Positions 52,544 to 61,875 are shown, numbered from the stretch's first letter. The stretch is 64,000 nucleotides of DNA from Nocardia exalbida NBRC 100660 (GCF_000308575.1 NZ_BAFZ01000026.1:1-64000); one strand, 5' to 3'. Notes: generated by a model from the sequence alone, not told the origin. Numbers and translations: made by a program.

Positions 52544-53887
52544 TCAGTCGGCCCGCGGTGTGGCGACGACGCTCGCGTACCGGCAGCAGAGCAGGATCGC
52601 GATCATCGGCACGACCATCGCCGTGGTCAGTGACATCACGGCGGTGAGCCAGCCGATGACCGTGGGACCGGCGAGCAGTCCGAGATAACCGATGCTGAAC
52701 ACCCGCGACATGTCGGTAGCGGCCCTTGTGGAGCCGAGATTCCCCGCCGCGGTGAAGATCTGCGGAATCCCGCCCGCGAGTCCGAGCCCGGCCATGGTCC
52801 AGCCCAGCAGTGTCAGCGGAATCCACGGCGAGACGACGATCACCGCCAGGCCGGCGGCCGCGATGAGCGAGCCGTAGCGCACCACCGCGACCCGGCCGAA
52901 GGCGTGGCTGACCCGGTCGGCGCCGAAACGCCCGATCGTCATCGTGGTGGAGAAGGCTCCGAAGGCGAGCGCCGCGGTCGCCGCGTCCGCGTTCAGATGC
53001 TCGCGCAGCTGCAAAGCGCTCCAGTCGGCGGCCACCCCTTCGGCCAGCAGCAGTGCGAAAGCGATCGCGGCCAGCGCGAACACCTTTCGGCCTCGATCGC
53101 GGGCATCGAGGGGCGTCGTCACGTGATCGCGGGTCATCCGGTCGTGGCCGGGCCGATCCGGCGACCGCGCGGCGTCGGAGCCGATCGGTATGACGTCGTG
53201 CTGGGACGACGCGGTTTCATACGAGGTCGCGCCGTGGTCCTGCGACGTCTCGTCGAGGTCGGTCGCGTGCACGGACGCGACGCCGTGGAGCGTCGCCGCT
53301 TGCGCACCCGACTTGGTTTCCCGCAGCAACCGCGGCACCAGGGTGAGGGTCAGCGCGACGCAGCTCACCGCGGCGAGGACCAGCGTCACCCGGATATCCC
53401 AGCCCGCCCGCAGCGTGGCGGCTCCGAGCAGTGAACCGAGCAGGCCGCCGCCGGAGAACAGCGCGTGGAAAGCGGCCATGATCGGACGCCGGTAGGCCCG
53501 TTCCACCAGCACCGCTTGGGTATTCATCGACACGTCCAGCGCGCCGTTGCCGAAACCGAAACAGGCCAGGGCGAGTGCCAAGGTGAACGGGCCGGTGGCG
53601 AGGCCGGGGCCGACCACCGCCACCGACGCGATGCACGCTGCCGTGCCGACCAGCCTCCTGCTGCCGAACCGATCGGCGAGCGGCCCCGCCAGCCGCATTC
53701 CGGCGATGCCCGCACCGGACATCAGCAGGATGAACATGCCCAGCATGGATTTGGAGACGCCCGTGCGGTCGGTGATGACCGGAATGTGCACCACCCACAT
53801 GGCGAGCAGGAAGCCGTTCAACGCGAAGACCGTGAACACCGCGGCGCGCGCGACGCGGATCGGACGATCGACCGTCGGGCTCAACAC
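52544..53887 (-). CDS. Major facilitator superfamily transporter (YbjJ-like)
   Basis: A 447-residue exporter-type MFS protein. About twelve helices in two halves; GPLADRFGSRRLVG matches the motif-A loop between helices 2 and 3. A long hydrophilic central loop (about 200-260, with SQDHGATSYETASSQHD) joins the halves. Substrate unknown. GTG start. Divergent from the AraC-type gene at 54166, which is the likely regulator. Its 3' end lies 6 bp from the broken F420-type gene. Confidence 0.87.
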   Translation of the reverse strand: MLSPTVDRPIRVARAAVFTVFALNGFLLAMWVVHIPVITDRTGVSKSMLGMFILLMSGAGIAGMRLAGPLADRFGSRRLVGTAACIASVAVVGPGLATGPFTLALALACFGFGNGALDVSMNTQAVLVERAYRRPIMAAFHALFSGGGLLGSLLGAATLRAGWDIRVTLVLAAVSCVALTLTLVPRLLRETKSGAQAATLHGVASVHATDLDETSQDHGATSYETASSQHDVIPIGSDAARSPDRPGHDRMTRDHVTTPLDARDRGRKVFALAAIAFALLLAEGVAADWSALQLREHLNADAATAALAFGAFSTTMTIGRFGADRVSHAFGRVAVVRYGSLIAAAGLAVIVVSPWIPLTLLGWTMAGLGLAGGIPQIFTAAGNLGSTRAATDMSRVFSIGYLGLLAGPTVIGWLTAVMSLTTAMVVPMIAILLCCRYASVVATPRAD

Positions 53888-54018
53888 CGTTTCGACGGTA
53901 CCGACGGATCGTCCGATCTGGCCAGCCCCGCCCGCGGCGGCGGTCCAGGGCGCCGTTGACCTGGTCGTGCGACCGTGCGTGACGCTCGGCTCTGCGCGCC
54001 ACGTCCGCGAGCGGGTCT

Positions 54019-54033
54019 GTTTACATTGTCAAC
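54019..54033. promoter_or_regulatory. Near-palindrome in MFS/AraC divergent promoter
   Basis: GTTTACATTGTCAAC is symmetric at 12 of 15 positions. It is AT-rich compared with its surroundings and roughly midway between divergent starts. The minus strand also reads TTGACA here, a possible -35 for the MFS gene. Confidence 0.4.
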
Positions 54034-54165
54034 GTCTCGAGGGGCCGGGGCATTCCGGGCTTCCGCGGACGGCTCTGTCCCGCCACCGCTCGGGCACGTC
54101 GTCGCGGCAGAGACGGATCTTGGCTCGGCGGCTCATAATCATGCGCCATCGTCTACTCTGGACGA

Positions 54166-55131
54166 GTGGATGCGCTCGCAAGTCTGCTCGAAGGCCCCCG
54201 CGCCCGCGGCGCGTTCCTGATGTGTTCGCTGCTGAATCCGCCGTGGTCGCTACGCATCCAGGACGAGGCCCCGCTGACCGTGTTGTCGATGATCCGCGGC
54301 GACGCGTGGATCGTCACCGACGAGGGCGAGCCGCGGCGGCTGGGCGCGGGCGACGTCGCGATCTTCCGCGGGCCCGCCCCGTACACGGTGGCCGACGACC
54401 CGGCCACCGAACCGCAGATCGTCATCCATCCCGGTCAGGTGACGAAGACGCCGCAGGGTGAGATCCTCTGCGAGACACTCAGCCTGGGTGTCCGGCAGTG
54501 GGGGACCGACCCGGACGGGGCGACCCTGATGGTCACCGGAACCTACGAGTCCGCGGGCGCGGCAGGCCAGCGCCTGCTGCGCGCGCTCCCGTCGGTGCTG
54601 GTGTTGCGGCGCGGCGAGTTCGACAGCCGGGTGCTGGACATCCTGGTCGACGAGGTGACCAAGGACGAGCCCGCGCAGAGCGCGGTGCTGGACCGCCTGC
54701 TGGACCTGGTGCTGATCGCCGCGCTGCGCGCCTGGTTCGCCCGCAACGACGCGCCCGCCTGGTACCACGCCTACGGCGACCCGCTGGTCGGCAAGGCCCT
54801 GCGCCTGCTCCAGCACAATCCGGCGCACGGCTGGACGGTCGCGGGCCTGGCCGAGGCGGTGGGTGTGTCGCGGGCCGCGCTGGCGCGCCGGTTCACCGAT
54901 CTGGTGGGCGAGCCGCCGATGGCGTTCCTCACCGAATGGCGGCTGGCACTGGCCGCCGACCTGCTCCAGGCGTCGGACGCCACCATCGAGGCCATCGCCC
55001 GTCAGGTCGGGTACGGCAGCGCCTTCGCGCTGAGCACGGCGTTCAAAAGGCACTTCGGCGTCTCTCCGCGTGACCACCGGCACAGCCGCGTGCGGTCGGG
55101 CCCGGAAGAGGGAGCGCGCGTAGCCACGTAG
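54166..55131 (+). CDS. AraC-family regulator with cupin (AraC_binding/Cupin_6) domain
   Basis: A 321-residue regulator. N-terminal cupin (about 15-190; SLRIQDEAPLTVLSMIRGDA, RLGAGDVAIFRGPAPYTVAD) and a C-terminal double helix-turn-helix (about 205-305; WTVAGLAEAVGVSRAALARR, ASDATIEAIARQVGYGSAFA, FKRHFGVSPRDHR). Typically such proteins control a divergent exporter or oxidoreductase, here the MFS gene. GTG start. Confidence 0.9.
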   Translation: MDALASLLEGPRARGAFLMCSLLNPPWSLRIQDEAPLTVLSMIRGDAWIVTDEGEPRRLGAGDVAIFRGPAPYTVADDPATEPQIVIHPGQVTKTPQGEILCETLSLGVRQWGTDPDGATLMVTGTYESAGAAGQRLLRALPSVLVLRRGEFDSRVLDILVDEVTKDEPAQSAVLDRLLDLVLIAALRAWFARNDAPAWYHAYGDPLVGKALRLLQHNPAHGWTVAGLAEAVGVSRAALARRFTDLVGEPPMAFLTEWRLALAADLLQASDATIEAIARQVGYGSAFALSTAFKRHFGVSPRDHRHSRVRSGPEEGARVAT

Positions 55132-55189
55132 GGCCCCGCACCCGGCGCGATGGATACCGCATCGTCCCCACTGGGCTATCGTCGGCCGG

Positions 55190-55612
55190 GTGACACAGCA
55201 GTATCCGGTGCTCTGGCCGGTGCCGACCCGGTGGGCCGACAACGACCACTACGGGCACGTGAACAACGTGACCTACTACTCGTACTTCGACACCGCGGTC
55301 AACGCGTGGTTGATGCACGCCACCGGAACCGACATCCGCGAACTGCCCGCGCTCGGCGTGGTGGCGCAGACCTCCTGCCGGTATGAAGGCTCGATCAGCT
55401 TCCCGGACCAGCTACAGGTCGGCTTGCGCATCTCCCGGCTCGGCCGCTCCAGCATCACCTACGATCTGGCCATCTTCCGGGAGGTCGACGGCGGGCTGGA
55501 ACTGTCCGCCACCGGTGTCTTCGTGCACGTCTATGTGGACGCCGAGACCCGCAAACCGGTCGAGATCCCTGAGGTCATCCGCACCGCCGCGACGGCGCTC
55601 GTCACCGACTGA
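55190..55612 (+). CDS. Hotdog-fold acyl-CoA thioesterase
   Basis: A 140-residue 4HBT-type thioesterase: the signature RWADNDHYGHVNNVTYYSYF contains the catalytic Asp (in WADNDHYGHVN). It hydrolyses acyl-CoA; the chain length is unknown. GTG start. Convergent with the bkd operon, ending 8 bp from bkdC; may relieve branched acyl-CoA overload, though that is inference. Confidence 0.9.
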   Translation: MTQQYPVLWPVPTRWADNDHYGHVNNVTYYSYFDTAVNAWLMHATGTDIRELPALGVVAQTSCRYEGSISFPDQLQVGLRISRLGRSSITYDLAIFREVDGGLELSATGVFVHVYVDAETRKPVEIPEVIRTAATALVTD

Positions 55613-55620
55613 ACGCCAGG

Positions 55621-56943
55621 TCACACCCGGCCGAGCAGGGTGAGCGGGTCCTCCAGGAATCCCGCCGTGGTCGCCAGGAAGCGGGCCGCCTGCTCGCCGT
55701 CGATCATGCGATGGTCGAAGCCGACGCCGAGGGTGGTCACCCACCGGACCGCGATCTCATCGCGTACGACCCACGGCTGCTTGCGGATCGAACCGAGACA
55801 CAGGATCGCGGACTCGCCCGGGTTGACCAGCGGGACGCCGGTGTCCACGCCGAAGACGCCGATGTTGGTGATGGTGAACGTGCCGCCGCGCAGTTCGGCG
55901 GTCGTCGCGCCGCCCGCGCGTGCCGTCTCGGCCAGCCAGGCGATCTCGCGGGCCAGGTCGCGCAGGCTCAGCGTTTGCGCCTCTTTGATGTTCGGGACCA
56001 GCAGGCCGCGTTCGGTGGCCACCGCGATGCCCAGGTTGACGTAGTGCTTGGTGACGATCTCCTGAGCGGCCTCGTCCCAACAGACGTTCATGCCGGGAAA
56101 GTCGGCGAGCGTGGCCAGTGCCGCCTTGGCGACCAGCGCCAGCGGCGTCAAGGTCAGGCCCGCGAAGGATTTCGTGCTGCGCAGATGATCGAGGAGTTCC
56201 ATCGAGGCGGTGCAGTCGACGGTGACGAACGCGGCGGCCTGCGGAATGGTGCGCGCGCTGTTCGACATCGCCGCCGCGGTGCGCTTGCGAATGCCGCTGA
56301 TCGGAGTGCGTTCCTCGCGCACGGACGGGCGGACCGCCTCGCTGTCCGCGCCGGGCACGGTGGCCGGTGCGGCCGGATGCGGCTGTGAGACGGGTACCGC
56401 GCCGCGCACGTCCTCGACGGTGACCGCGCCGGCCGGCCCGGAGCCCGCGATGAACCACAGATCCAAGCCGAGTTCGCGCGCCAGCTTTCGCGCGGCGGGT
56501 GTCGCTGCCGCGTTACCAGGTCGGCGCGGCTCGGTGTCCGCCTCGCCGGGCGGTGAAACGACGCTGTGCGAGGGCGGCCCGACGGGACGCCGCCGTGACG
56601 TCGCCTCCGCCTCGGGGCCGTAGCCGACCAGGACGGAAGTGCGGCCCGTGTCGCTCGCCGCGTCCTCCGCTCCGGCTGCCCGCACGCGAATGAGCGGCGC
56701 GCCGACCGCGACGGTGTCGCCCGGCCGGGCCAGCAATTCGACCACCCGGCCCGCGAACGGCGACGGCAACGAGACGACCGCCTTGGCCGTCTCCACGTCG
56801 GCGATGGTCTGGTTCAACTCGACGACGTCGCCCACGGCCACCGCCCACGCCACCAGTTCGGCGTCGGCCAGGCCTTCCCCGAGGTCCGGCAGCCGGAACT
56901 CCAGCACGGATGACGGAAGGTCTTGGCGGGCAGGGTTTTCCAC
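55621..56943 (-). CDS. bkdC: Branched-chain 2-oxoacid dehydrogenase E2 (dihydrolipoyl acyltransferase)
   Basis: A 440-residue E2. The single lipoyl domain (14-90) has Lys54 in DVETAKAVVS; after a linker comes a peripheral-subunit-binding domain (ATPAARKLARELGLDLWFIA, about 145-175) and the acyltransferase core with GVGFDHRMIDGEQAARFL, whose His is catalytic. GTG start with GAGGTG upstream. Last gene of bkdA-bkdB-bkdC. E3 (dihydrolipoamide dehydrogenase) is not encoded here and must be shared with other complexes. Confidence 0.95.
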   Translation of the reverse strand: MENPARQDLPSSVLEFRLPDLGEGLADAELVAWAVAVGDVVELNQTIADVETAKAVVSLPSPFAGRVVELLARPGDTVAVGAPLIRVRAAGAEDAASDTGRTSVLVGYGPEAEATSRRRPVGPPSHSVVSPPGEADTEPRRPGNAAATPAARKLARELGLDLWFIAGSGPAGAVTVEDVRGAVPVSQPHPAAPATVPGADSEAVRPSVREERTPISGIRKRTAAAMSNSARTIPQAAAFVTVDCTASMELLDHLRSTKSFAGLTLTPLALVAKAALATLADFPGMNVCWDEAAQEIVTKHYVNLGIAVATERGLLVPNIKEAQTLSLRDLAREIAWLAETARAGGATTAELRGGTFTITNIGVFGVDTGVPLVNPGESAILCLGSIRKQPWVVRDEIAVRWVTTLGVGFDHRMIDGEQAARFLATTAGFLEDPLTLLGRV

Positions 56944-56973
56944 GCGGCACCTCTCACTACGGCGAACCCCGCC

Positions 56974-57957
56974 TCACGCGGCGAGGGAGCGGTCGACCGC
57001 GTCGAGAATGCGGTCGGGATCGGGCAGATGGTGCTTCTCGAGCTTAGCGGGGGGGTAGGGGATATCGAATCCGCCCACGCGCAGTACGGGCGCTTCCAGG
57101 TGGTAGAAGCAGCGCTCGGTGATCCGCGCGGCGATCTCGGCGCCCAGCCCCGCGAATACCGGCGCCTCGTGCGTGACGATCAGCCGTCCGGTCTTCGCGA
57201 CCGACTCCTCGATGGTGTCGAAGTCGATCGGCGACAGGCTGCGCAGGTCGATCACCTCGAGCGAGTGGCCCTCCCGCGCGGCGATTCCCGCGGCCGACAG
57301 CGCGGTGGCCACGGTCCCGCCGTAGGCGACGACGGTCGCGTCCGATCCCGTGGCACACACGCGCGCGCGATCCAGCGGCAGGCCGCCGTCGCGGTCGAGC
57401 GCGGCGAAATCGACGTCGGCCTTGTCCCAGTACCTGCGCTTGGGCTCGAAGAAGATGACCGGATCGTCCAGTGCGATCGCCCGGCGGATCATCGCGTACG
57501 CGTCGGCCGGGTTGCTCGGGGTCACCACGCGCAGCCCGGCGGTATGCGCGAAATAGGCCTCGGGTGATTCGGAGTGGTGCTCCACCGAGCCGATGCCGCC
57601 GCCGAATGGGATGCGAATCGTCAAGGGAGCATGCACTTTTCCCTGAGTTCGATAGTTGATCTTGGCGACGTGCGAGACGATCTGGTCGAAGGCGGGATAG
57701 ACGAAACCGTCGAACTGGATCTCGCACACCGGCCGGTATCCGCGCAGCGCCATGCCGAAAGCCGTTCCGATGATGCCGGATTCGGCCAACGGCGTATCGA
57801 TGACGCGGTTGTCGCCGAAGTCCTTCTGCAACGTGTCGGTCACCCGGAACACCCCGCCGAGGCGGCCGATGTCCTCGCCCATCAGCAGGACCTTCGGATC
57901 GTCCTCCAGCGCGCGGCGCAAGCCGGTGTTGAGCGCGGCGGCGAAGGTGGTGATCAT
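56974..57957 (-). CDS. bkdB: Branched-chain 2-oxoacid dehydrogenase E1 beta
   Basis: A 327-residue transketolase-type beta subunit: LLMGEDIGRLGGVFRVT (with the TPP-activating Glu), FDGFVYPAFDQIVSHVAK and RIPFGGGIGSVEHHSESPEA. Pairs with BkdA to decarboxylate keto-leucine, keto-isoleucine and keto-valine. Start overlaps the bkdA stop by four bases (ATGA) and has AAGGAG upstream. Confidence 0.96.
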   Translation of the reverse strand: MITTFAAALNTGLRRALEDDPKVLLMGEDIGRLGGVFRVTDTLQKDFGDNRVIDTPLAESGIIGTAFGMALRGYRPVCEIQFDGFVYPAFDQIVSHVAKINYRTQGKVHAPLTIRIPFGGGIGSVEHHSESPEAYFAHTAGLRVVTPSNPADAYAMIRRAIALDDPVIFFEPKRRYWDKADVDFAALDRDGGLPLDRARVCATGSDATVVAYGGTVATALSAAGIAAREGHSLEVIDLRSLSPIDFDTIEESVAKTGRLIVTHEAPVFAGLGAEIAARITERCFYHLEAPVLRVGGFDIPYPPAKLEKHHLPDPDRILDAVDRSLAA

Positions 57958-59066
57958 CGCGGGACTCCTTCTCCTCGTGCGGAGGCCCCGCCGGGATCAC
58001 CGGCCAGGTACTCCGTGTACGCCCTCCGCTGTTCGGTGATCAGCGGATGCGGGGTGGTGTAGACGTGCTCGAACAGCTCGCTCGGCGCGGGATCGGGTGT
58101 GGCGATGGTCGCGGCGCGCACCGCTCGGGCCACCGCGTCCGACCGCTCGGCGACTCGGCTCGCGAACGCGTCGTCCCACTGGCCCTCGCGCTCGAGCAGC
58201 CTGCGCATCCGGTCGATCGGATCGCGCCGCGCCCACTGCTCGGTCTCGGCGGCCGAGCGGTAACGGGTGGGATCGTCCGCCGTGGTGTGCGGGCCCATCC
58301 GGTAGGTGAGCGCCTCGATGAACGACGGGCCGCCGCCGGAGCGCGCCCTGGCCACCGCCTGCCTGGTGACGGCGAGCACCGCGAGCACGTCGTTGCCGTC
58401 GACCTGCCTGCCCGGCATGCCGTAGCCGTAGGCGCGGCGGGCGATCGGCGTCGCGCTCTGCACCCGCACCGGGGCACTGATCGCCCACTGGTTGTTCTGG
58501 CAGAAGAACACGACGGGCGCGCTCCAGGTCGCGGCGAACCCGAGCGCTTCGGCCAGATCGCCCTGGCTGCTGGCGCCGTCGCCGAAGTAGGCGATGGTGG
58601 CTATCTCGGCGCCGTCCAGGTGCGCCGCGAACGCGTAACCGGTCGCGTGCAGGCCCTGGGAGCCGACCACGATATTGGGGTTGGTCATGTTCACCGCGTG
58701 CGGATCCCAGCAGTGGTGGGCTACGCCGCGCCACAGGCGGGTGAGATCGGTGGGTGGCACCCCTCGGCAGTAGGCCACCGCCGTCTCCCGATAGCTGGAG
58801 AAGACGTAGTCGTCTGGCCGCAGCGCGTGCGCGGAGCCGACCTGGGCGGCCTCCTGTCCGAGCATGGGGGCCCACAGGCCGAGCTGGCCTTGGCGTTGCA
58901 GCGTGGTGGCCTCGACGTCGATCCGGCGGGCGACCACCATGTCCTCGTACAGCGCCCGCAACTCCTCGGGCCCGACGTCGGCGACGAGCGCCGCGTGCTC
59001 GCGATCGAGGACGCGGCGGCCGTCCGGCTGCACCAACTGCACCGGAAACTCGGGCTTGCCCGGCAT
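57954..59066 (-). CDS. bkdA: Branched-chain 2-oxoacid dehydrogenase E1 alpha
   Basis: A 370-residue TPP-dependent E1 alpha. The TPP motif runs from GDGASSQGDLAEALGFAATW to the NNQWAIS segment. It initiates decarboxylation of branched 2-oxoacids to make branched acyl-CoA primers for fatty acids. ATG with GAGGAGG before it. Divergent from the Lrp regulator, 148 bp apart, with the TGAGCAGAATGCTCA box between them. Confidence 0.96.
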   Translation of the reverse strand: MPGKPEFPVQLVQPDGRRVLDREHAALVADVGPEELRALYEDMVVARRIDVEATTLQRQGQLGLWAPMLGQEAAQVGSAHALRPDDYVFSSYRETAVAYCRGVPPTDLTRLWRGVAHHCWDPHAVNMTNPNIVVGSQGLHATGYAFAAHLDGAEIATIAYFGDGASSQGDLAEALGFAATWSAPVVFFCQNNQWAISAPVRVQSATPIARRAYGYGMPGRQVDGNDVLAVLAVTRQAVARARSGGGPSFIEALTYRMGPHTTADDPTRYRSAAETEQWARRDPIDRMRRLLEREGQWDDAFASRVAERSDAVARAVRAATIATPDPAPSELFEHVYTTPHPLITEQRRAYTEYLAGDPGGASARGEGVPR

Positions 59067-59164
59067 GGCGTTCGCCTCCTCACCAGGTGGTCGACACCTC
59101 GATGATGTGTCCTACCTCACAGCATCCCCGCGAATGCGAACTGCGCAAGTGGCTGACCGGTCGA

Positions 59165-59179
59165 TGAGCAGAATGCTCA
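59165..59179. promoter_or_regulatory. Candidate Lrp/AsnC operator TGAGCAGAATGCTCA (copy 2)
   Basis: Identical to the 15-bp palindrome at 8597-8611. It lies 98 bp upstream of bkdA and 35 bp upstream of the Lrp-family gene, the right place for control of both. The arm sequence reads TGAGCA...TGCTCA. Confidence 0.78.
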
Positions 59180-59214
59180 ATTGCGACCGGCGGCCGGATG
59201 TCATACTGCGTGGT

Positions 59215-59706
59215 ATGACCAGAGAAAACGCCGGCGTGAGCCTGGACGCCACCGACGCCAGGCTGTTACTGGAACTGGTCGCCAACCCCCGGGCGACGGG
59301 CGTGGAGCTGGCCGCGCGGCTCGGCCTGTCCCGCAACACCGTGCAGGCCCGGTTGTCCCGCTGGGAGGCCGGGGGCGTGCTGGGCAGCTTCGAGCGGCGC
59401 GTCGAGCCGCGCGCGCTCGGCTATCCGCTGGCGGCGTTCGTCGCAGTCGTCGTCGACCAGCACCGCCTGGACTCCGTGGTGGACGAACTCGCGGAGGTGC
59501 CCGAGGTGACCGAGGTGTGCGGCATGACCGGGCTCACCGATCTCACGGTGCGGGTGGTCGCCAGGGACGCCGACGACTTGTATCGCATCGCCGGGCAGAT
59601 CCTCAAGATCCCCGGCGTCGAGCGGACCAACATGGCGCTGGTGATGCGCGAACTGGTGGGCCCGCGCACCGCTCCGCTGCTGGACCGCCTGGCGAATTCC
59701 AGCTGA
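59215..59706 (+). CDS. Lrp/AsnC-family regulator of bkd (BkdR-like)
   Basis: A 163-residue regulator. Winged helix-turn-helix at about 10-55 (ARLLLELVANPRATGVELAA, RLGLSRNTVQARLSRWEAGG) and a RAM effector domain (about 70-150; PLAAFVAVVVDQHRLDSVVD, GLTDLTVRVVARDADDLYRI). Probably senses a branched amino or oxo acid and controls the divergent bkdABC. The ATG at 59215 is used; the frame runs on upstream into the operator, where it is not coding. Ribosome site weak. Confidence 0.92.
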   Translation: MTRENAGVSLDATDARLLLELVANPRATGVELAARLGLSRNTVQARLSRWEAGGVLGSFERRVEPRALGYPLAAFVAVVVDQHRLDSVVDELAEVPEVTEVCGMTGLTDLTVRVVARDADDLYRIAGQILKIPGVERTNMALVMRELVGPRTAPLLDRLANSS

Positions 59707-59862
59707 GGCGCTCACCCTCGAATGATCGAGGTCTGTCGAGGGTCCGGCGTCGGCAGTGTCTTGCCGCCGAGTCGTCCTTCGCCACCGCGCATCCGCAGCT
59801 GTACCGGGGTTGGTCGCCGGATTCCCGGCGGGGGGCCGATGGCGCCCCGCTAGGGTGCGGGA

Positions 59863-60669
59863 ATGGAGATTTCGGGCAAAGTTGCCATTGTCACGGGGGC
59901 GGGCGCGGGGATCGGGGCGGCGTTGGCCGCCCGGCTCGTCGCCGCCGGTGCGCGCGTGGTGCTCGCCGACCTCGACGAGGCGAGTGCGGTGCGGGTCGCG
60001 GAGTCTCTCGGGCCCGGCGCGGTCGCGGTCGGCGGGGATGTGGCGGATGAGGCGGTGATCCGCACTCTGATCGATCGCGCCGAAGCGGAGTTCGGCCCGG
60101 TCGACATGTATTTCGCGAACGCGGGAATCGGCGGAGGTGCGGGGCTGGACAGCACCGATGGGCAGTGGGCGGCGGCGCTGGAGGTCAACGTCATGGCCCA
60201 CGTGCGCGCCGCGCGACTGCTGGTGCCCGGATGGCTGGCGCGGAACGGCGGCTACTTCGTCGCCACGGCGTCGGCGGCGGGCTTGCTCACCCAGCTCGGT
60301 TCGGCGCCCTACGCGGTGTCCAAGCACGCGGCCGTCGGTTTCGCGGAATGGCTTTCGGTGACCTACGGCGACCGAGGGGTCCGGGTGAGCTGCGTGTGCC
60401 CGATGGGCGTGGATACGCGGCTGCTGCACGGCGGCCTCGTTCCGCCGGAGCACGCCGCCGAGGCGGAACTCGCGGTGAAGGCCGTCACCAGCGCGGGCGC
60501 GGTGCTGCCCCCGGAGGAGGTCGCCGAGATCGTGCTCGCCGGGGTGGCCGACGAGCGCTTCCTGATCCTCCCGCATCCCGAGGTACTGAAGATGTACCGC
60601 CACAAGGGTTCCGACTACGATCGCTGGCTCGACGGAATGCGCCGCTTCCAGGCCGCCCTGACCGAGTAG
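59863..60669 (+). CDS. Short-chain dehydrogenase/reductase
   Basis: A 268-residue classical SDR. TGAGAGIGAALA (coenzyme loop), DLDE, NAGIG, the catalytic Ser in TASAAG and YAVSK (Tyr and Lys) are all present; the acidic DLDE after the second strand favours NAD over NADP. Substrate unknown. No partner gene adjoins it; convergent with the BenE-type transporter, 6 bp away. Confidence 0.9.
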   Translation: MEISGKVAIVTGAGAGIGAALAARLVAAGARVVLADLDEASAVRVAESLGPGAVAVGGDVADEAVIRTLIDRAEAEFGPVDMYFANAGIGGGAGLDSTDGQWAAALEVNVMAHVRAARLLVPGWLARNGGYFVATASAAGLLTQLGSAPYAVSKHAAVGFAEWLSVTYGDRGVRVSCVCPMGVDTRLLHGGLVPPEHAAEAELAVKAVTSAGAVLPPEEVAEIVLAGVADERFLILPHPEVLKMYRHKGSDYDRWLDGMRRFQAALTE

Positions 60670-60675
60670 CGCGCC

Positions 60676-61875
60676 CTAGCGCAGCACCTTTCGCACGATC
60701 AACCCCGCGAGCAACGCCCAGAAGGCGGCGCCGATGCCGGCGAAGCCGACCCCGGAGGCGGCGATCAGGAACGTCACGACGCCCGCCTCGCGGTGCTCGG
60801 AGCGCAGTGCCGCCCCGAGCGCCGCGGCCAGGGTCGCCAGCAGCGCGAGACCGGCGACGGTTTCCAGCGTGCCCGCCGGAGCGGTCGCGATCAGCGTGAC
60901 CAACGCGGCCGAGCCCAGCGCGAGCAGCAGATACGACGCGCCCGCGGTGAACGCGGCGATCCAGCGCCGCTTCGGGTCCGGATGCGCGGCGGGGGCCGCC
61001 GAGAGCGCGGCGCTGATGGCGGCGAGATTGATCGCGTGCCCGCCCGCGGGCGCACCGATGACGGTGCCGAGTCCGGTGACGGTCATCGCCGCGCGCCACG
61101 GCACCCGGTAGTCGAACGAGGCCAGCACCGCGGTACCCGGGATGTTCTGCGACGCCATGGTGACGATGTAGAGCGGGATCGCGACGCCGATCAGCGCCTG
61201 CCAGCTCCAGTGCGGCAGCGTCAGTTCCAGCCGCGGCGCCATCGCGCCGACGTCGAGGTGCCGGTGCCCCGCCACGATGCTGATCGCGGCTCCGGCCGCG
61301 GCGGTCATGAAGGCGGCGATCACGGCCCACCGCTGGGCATACCGTTGCAACACGAGCCAGACCAGGATCACCGGCGCCACCACCGCCGGACTCGTCTGCA
61401 CCGCCCGGACCGGAGCCAGGCACAGCGGCAGCAGCACCCCGGCCAGCATGGCCTGCGCTATCTCCACGGGGATCGCCGCCACCAGCCCGCCCAGCCGCTG
61501 CCACCGTCCGGTGACCACGATCAGCGCTCCCGCCAGCACGAACGCCCCGATCGCGGCGGGCCAGCCGCCTTCCACCGCGCCCGCCCCGGCCAGCAGCGCC
61601 GCGCCCGGCGTGGACCAGGCCAGCGTGATCGGCATCCGGTAGCGGTAGCTCAGCGCCATCATGCCGATCGCCAGCGTGACGCACAGCGCGAGCAGGCCCG
61701 ACGCGGCTTGCGCGGGGCTCGCGCCCACCGCGGTCAACCCGCTCAGCACCACGGCGAACGAGCTGGTGAAGCCGACCAGCGCGGTCACCATGCCCGCGCC
61801 GATCGCCGGCGCCGGTCCCGTCGGCGGCCGTTCGGGCGCCGGCGTCGCGGTGGCTTCGGTGGAAACATTCGACAT
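60676..61875 (-). CDS. BenE-family (benzoate:H+ symporter-like) transporter
   Basis: A 399-residue membrane protein with about twelve helices. LSYRYRMPITLAWSTPGAAL and PAGGHAINLAAISAAL are family signatures of BenE/purine-type secondary carriers. Its natural substrate in this genus is uncertain; benzoate or another aromatic acid is possible. Starts ATG (MSNVSTEATA), the frame upstream being unsupported. No aromatic catabolism genes are visible beside it. Confidence 0.88.
   Translation of the reverse strand: MSNVSTEATATPAPERPPTGPAPAIGAGMVTALVGFTSSFAVVLSGLTAVGASPAQAASGLLALCVTLAIGMMALSYRYRMPITLAWSTPGAALLAGAGAVEGGWPAAIGAFVLAGALIVVTGRWQRLGGLVAAIPVEIAQAMLAGVLLPLCLAPVRAVQTSPAVVAPVILVWLVLQRYAQRWAVIAAFMTAAAGAAISIVAGHRHLDVGAMAPRLELTLPHWSWQALIGVAIPLYIVTMASQNIPGTAVLASFDYRVPWRAAMTVTGLGTVIGAPAGGHAINLAAISAALSAAPAAHPDPKRRWIAAFTAGASYLLLALGSAALVTLIATAPAGTLETVAGLALLATLAAALGAALRSEHREAGVVTFLIAASGVGFAGIGAAFWALLAGLIVRKVLR

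Noticed and set aside
58864..59214. N-terminal extension of the bkd Lrp regulator
   Set aside because: It runs through the operator and bkdA on the other strand; Lrp proteins are about 150-165 residues, as given by the ATG at 59215.
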